Source of the DNA: Zancudomyces culisetae
Lineage: Eukaryota > Kickxellomycota > Harpellomycetes > Harpellales > Legeriomycetaceae
Length of the DNA: 43,394 nt
Direction of reading: 5' to 3'
Assembly: GCA_001969505.1 (NCBI GenBank)
Contig: LSSK01000021.1
Span: 1-43,394 of the forward strand
The translations under genes and the position numbers were made by a program. Positions 42,946 to 43,394 of the stretch are shown here, piece by piece (the stretch's first letter is position 1; every line of letters starts with the position of its first letter). Below the pieces are notes generated by a model. The model was given only the letters and a program-made list of their open reading frames with translations, was not told the origin of the DNA and did not search any database.

Positions 42946-43394
42946 TTTCTTTAATTTTTTTTTCGTTTGGTTTGTTTGTTGATATAGTTTGTTAAAAGTT
43001 AACTTTTAAATACGAGTGTGCTATGATGAAATGAGAACTGTTTAGGTTATTGAAGGGTATTTATAGTTTTTTGTTTTGTTTTTTGCTTTTGTTTTTTCTT
43101 TTTTATCTTTGGCTTTGTATCTTCATACATTCTACTTGATTAAAACAGTTCAAGTAGAATACTAAATGTTCAAATTAATGGTAATACCAATGTTTGTCAT
43201 TCATAATACGAGTAACTTGTGTAATACTAGCTGGTAAATGCTTATTTCTAAATATAATGAGTAAAAGGAGTTACTCAAAAATACGATAAAATGCAATCGT
43301 GTTGGAAAATAGCCATTTATTGTAAAAGAGTTGCGTTTATACATAAACAAGAAATAAATTAAACCACGATAACGATTGTAGTCAAAAGTAGTAG
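42946..43394. other. Promoter region of secreted copy 3
   Basis: The stretch holds the copy-3 leader and TATA element, with T-rich DNA around 43070-43110. No other gene was seen up to the window end. Confidence 0.6.
43057..43066 (-). promoter_or_regulatory. TATA-like element of secreted copy 3
   Basis: CTATAAATAC on the minus strand, 112 bp before the start codon at 42945; differs from the other two copies in one base. Confidence 0.6.

Noticed and set aside
1-43394. Transposons or retroelements
   Set aside because: No reverse transcriptase, integrase, transposase or long terminal repeat pair could be recognised in any frame.

Overview
The window is strongly AT-rich nuclear DNA from a fungus. 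Evidence: spliceosomal introns (13 high-confidence ones, 67 to 280 nt, all ending in TAG), a WOPR (Gti1/Pac2/Wor1) regulator and an Ecl1-type protein, both fungus-restricted families, a vacuolar ATPase c'' subunit, histones H2A and H2B, an RNA polymerase III tRNA gene and GPI-anchored or CBM19-like secreted proteins. Retention of the exon-junction protein Y14 and a very low GC content would fit an early-diverging lineage such as the insect-associated Kickxellomycotina (Harpellales type). That placement is inference, not something the sequence proves.

Layout. 1-451: 5' part of an HMG-box chromatin protein (minus), cut by the window edge. 3193-3877: V-ATPase c'' (minus). 6492-7148: GPI-anchored cysteine protein (plus), convergent with a three-RRM TIA-1/Pub1 protein at 7542-8954 (minus). 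10492-11881: five-exon RNase P/MRP subunit Rpp1/Rpp30 (minus). 12534-15190: divergent H2B/H2A pair around a 1.9 kb spacer with S-phase-type promoter motifs. 15839-15909: tRNA-Gly(TCC). 17871-18818: a basic orphan protein. 19471-20373: three-exon Y14/RBM8A (plus), convergent with a 569-residue WOPR transcription factor at 20663-22372 (minus). 22373-29203 is nearly gene-free. 29204-30978: IMP dehydrogenase (minus). 32597-34162: four-exon aminoacylase-1 (minus). 35146-35574: Ecl1-like zinc protein (minus). 39067-42945: three tandem paralogues of a small secreted six-cysteine protein (minus), with matching TATA elements.

Most genes are single-copy housekeeping loci (chromatin, RNA processing, GTP synthesis, vacuolar acidification) with no operon-like logic. 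The accessory content lies in the secreted genes: the tandem cationic CBM19-like family and the GPI protein with a duplicated cysteine hairpin. No transposon, rRNA or CRISPR array was seen. Simple repeats are common between genes. Many open frames of 60-100 codons are present, but this number is expected by chance in DNA this AT-rich and they were not called. Exon joins were worked out by hand from splice motifs and protein family alignment remembered in outline; no search was run.
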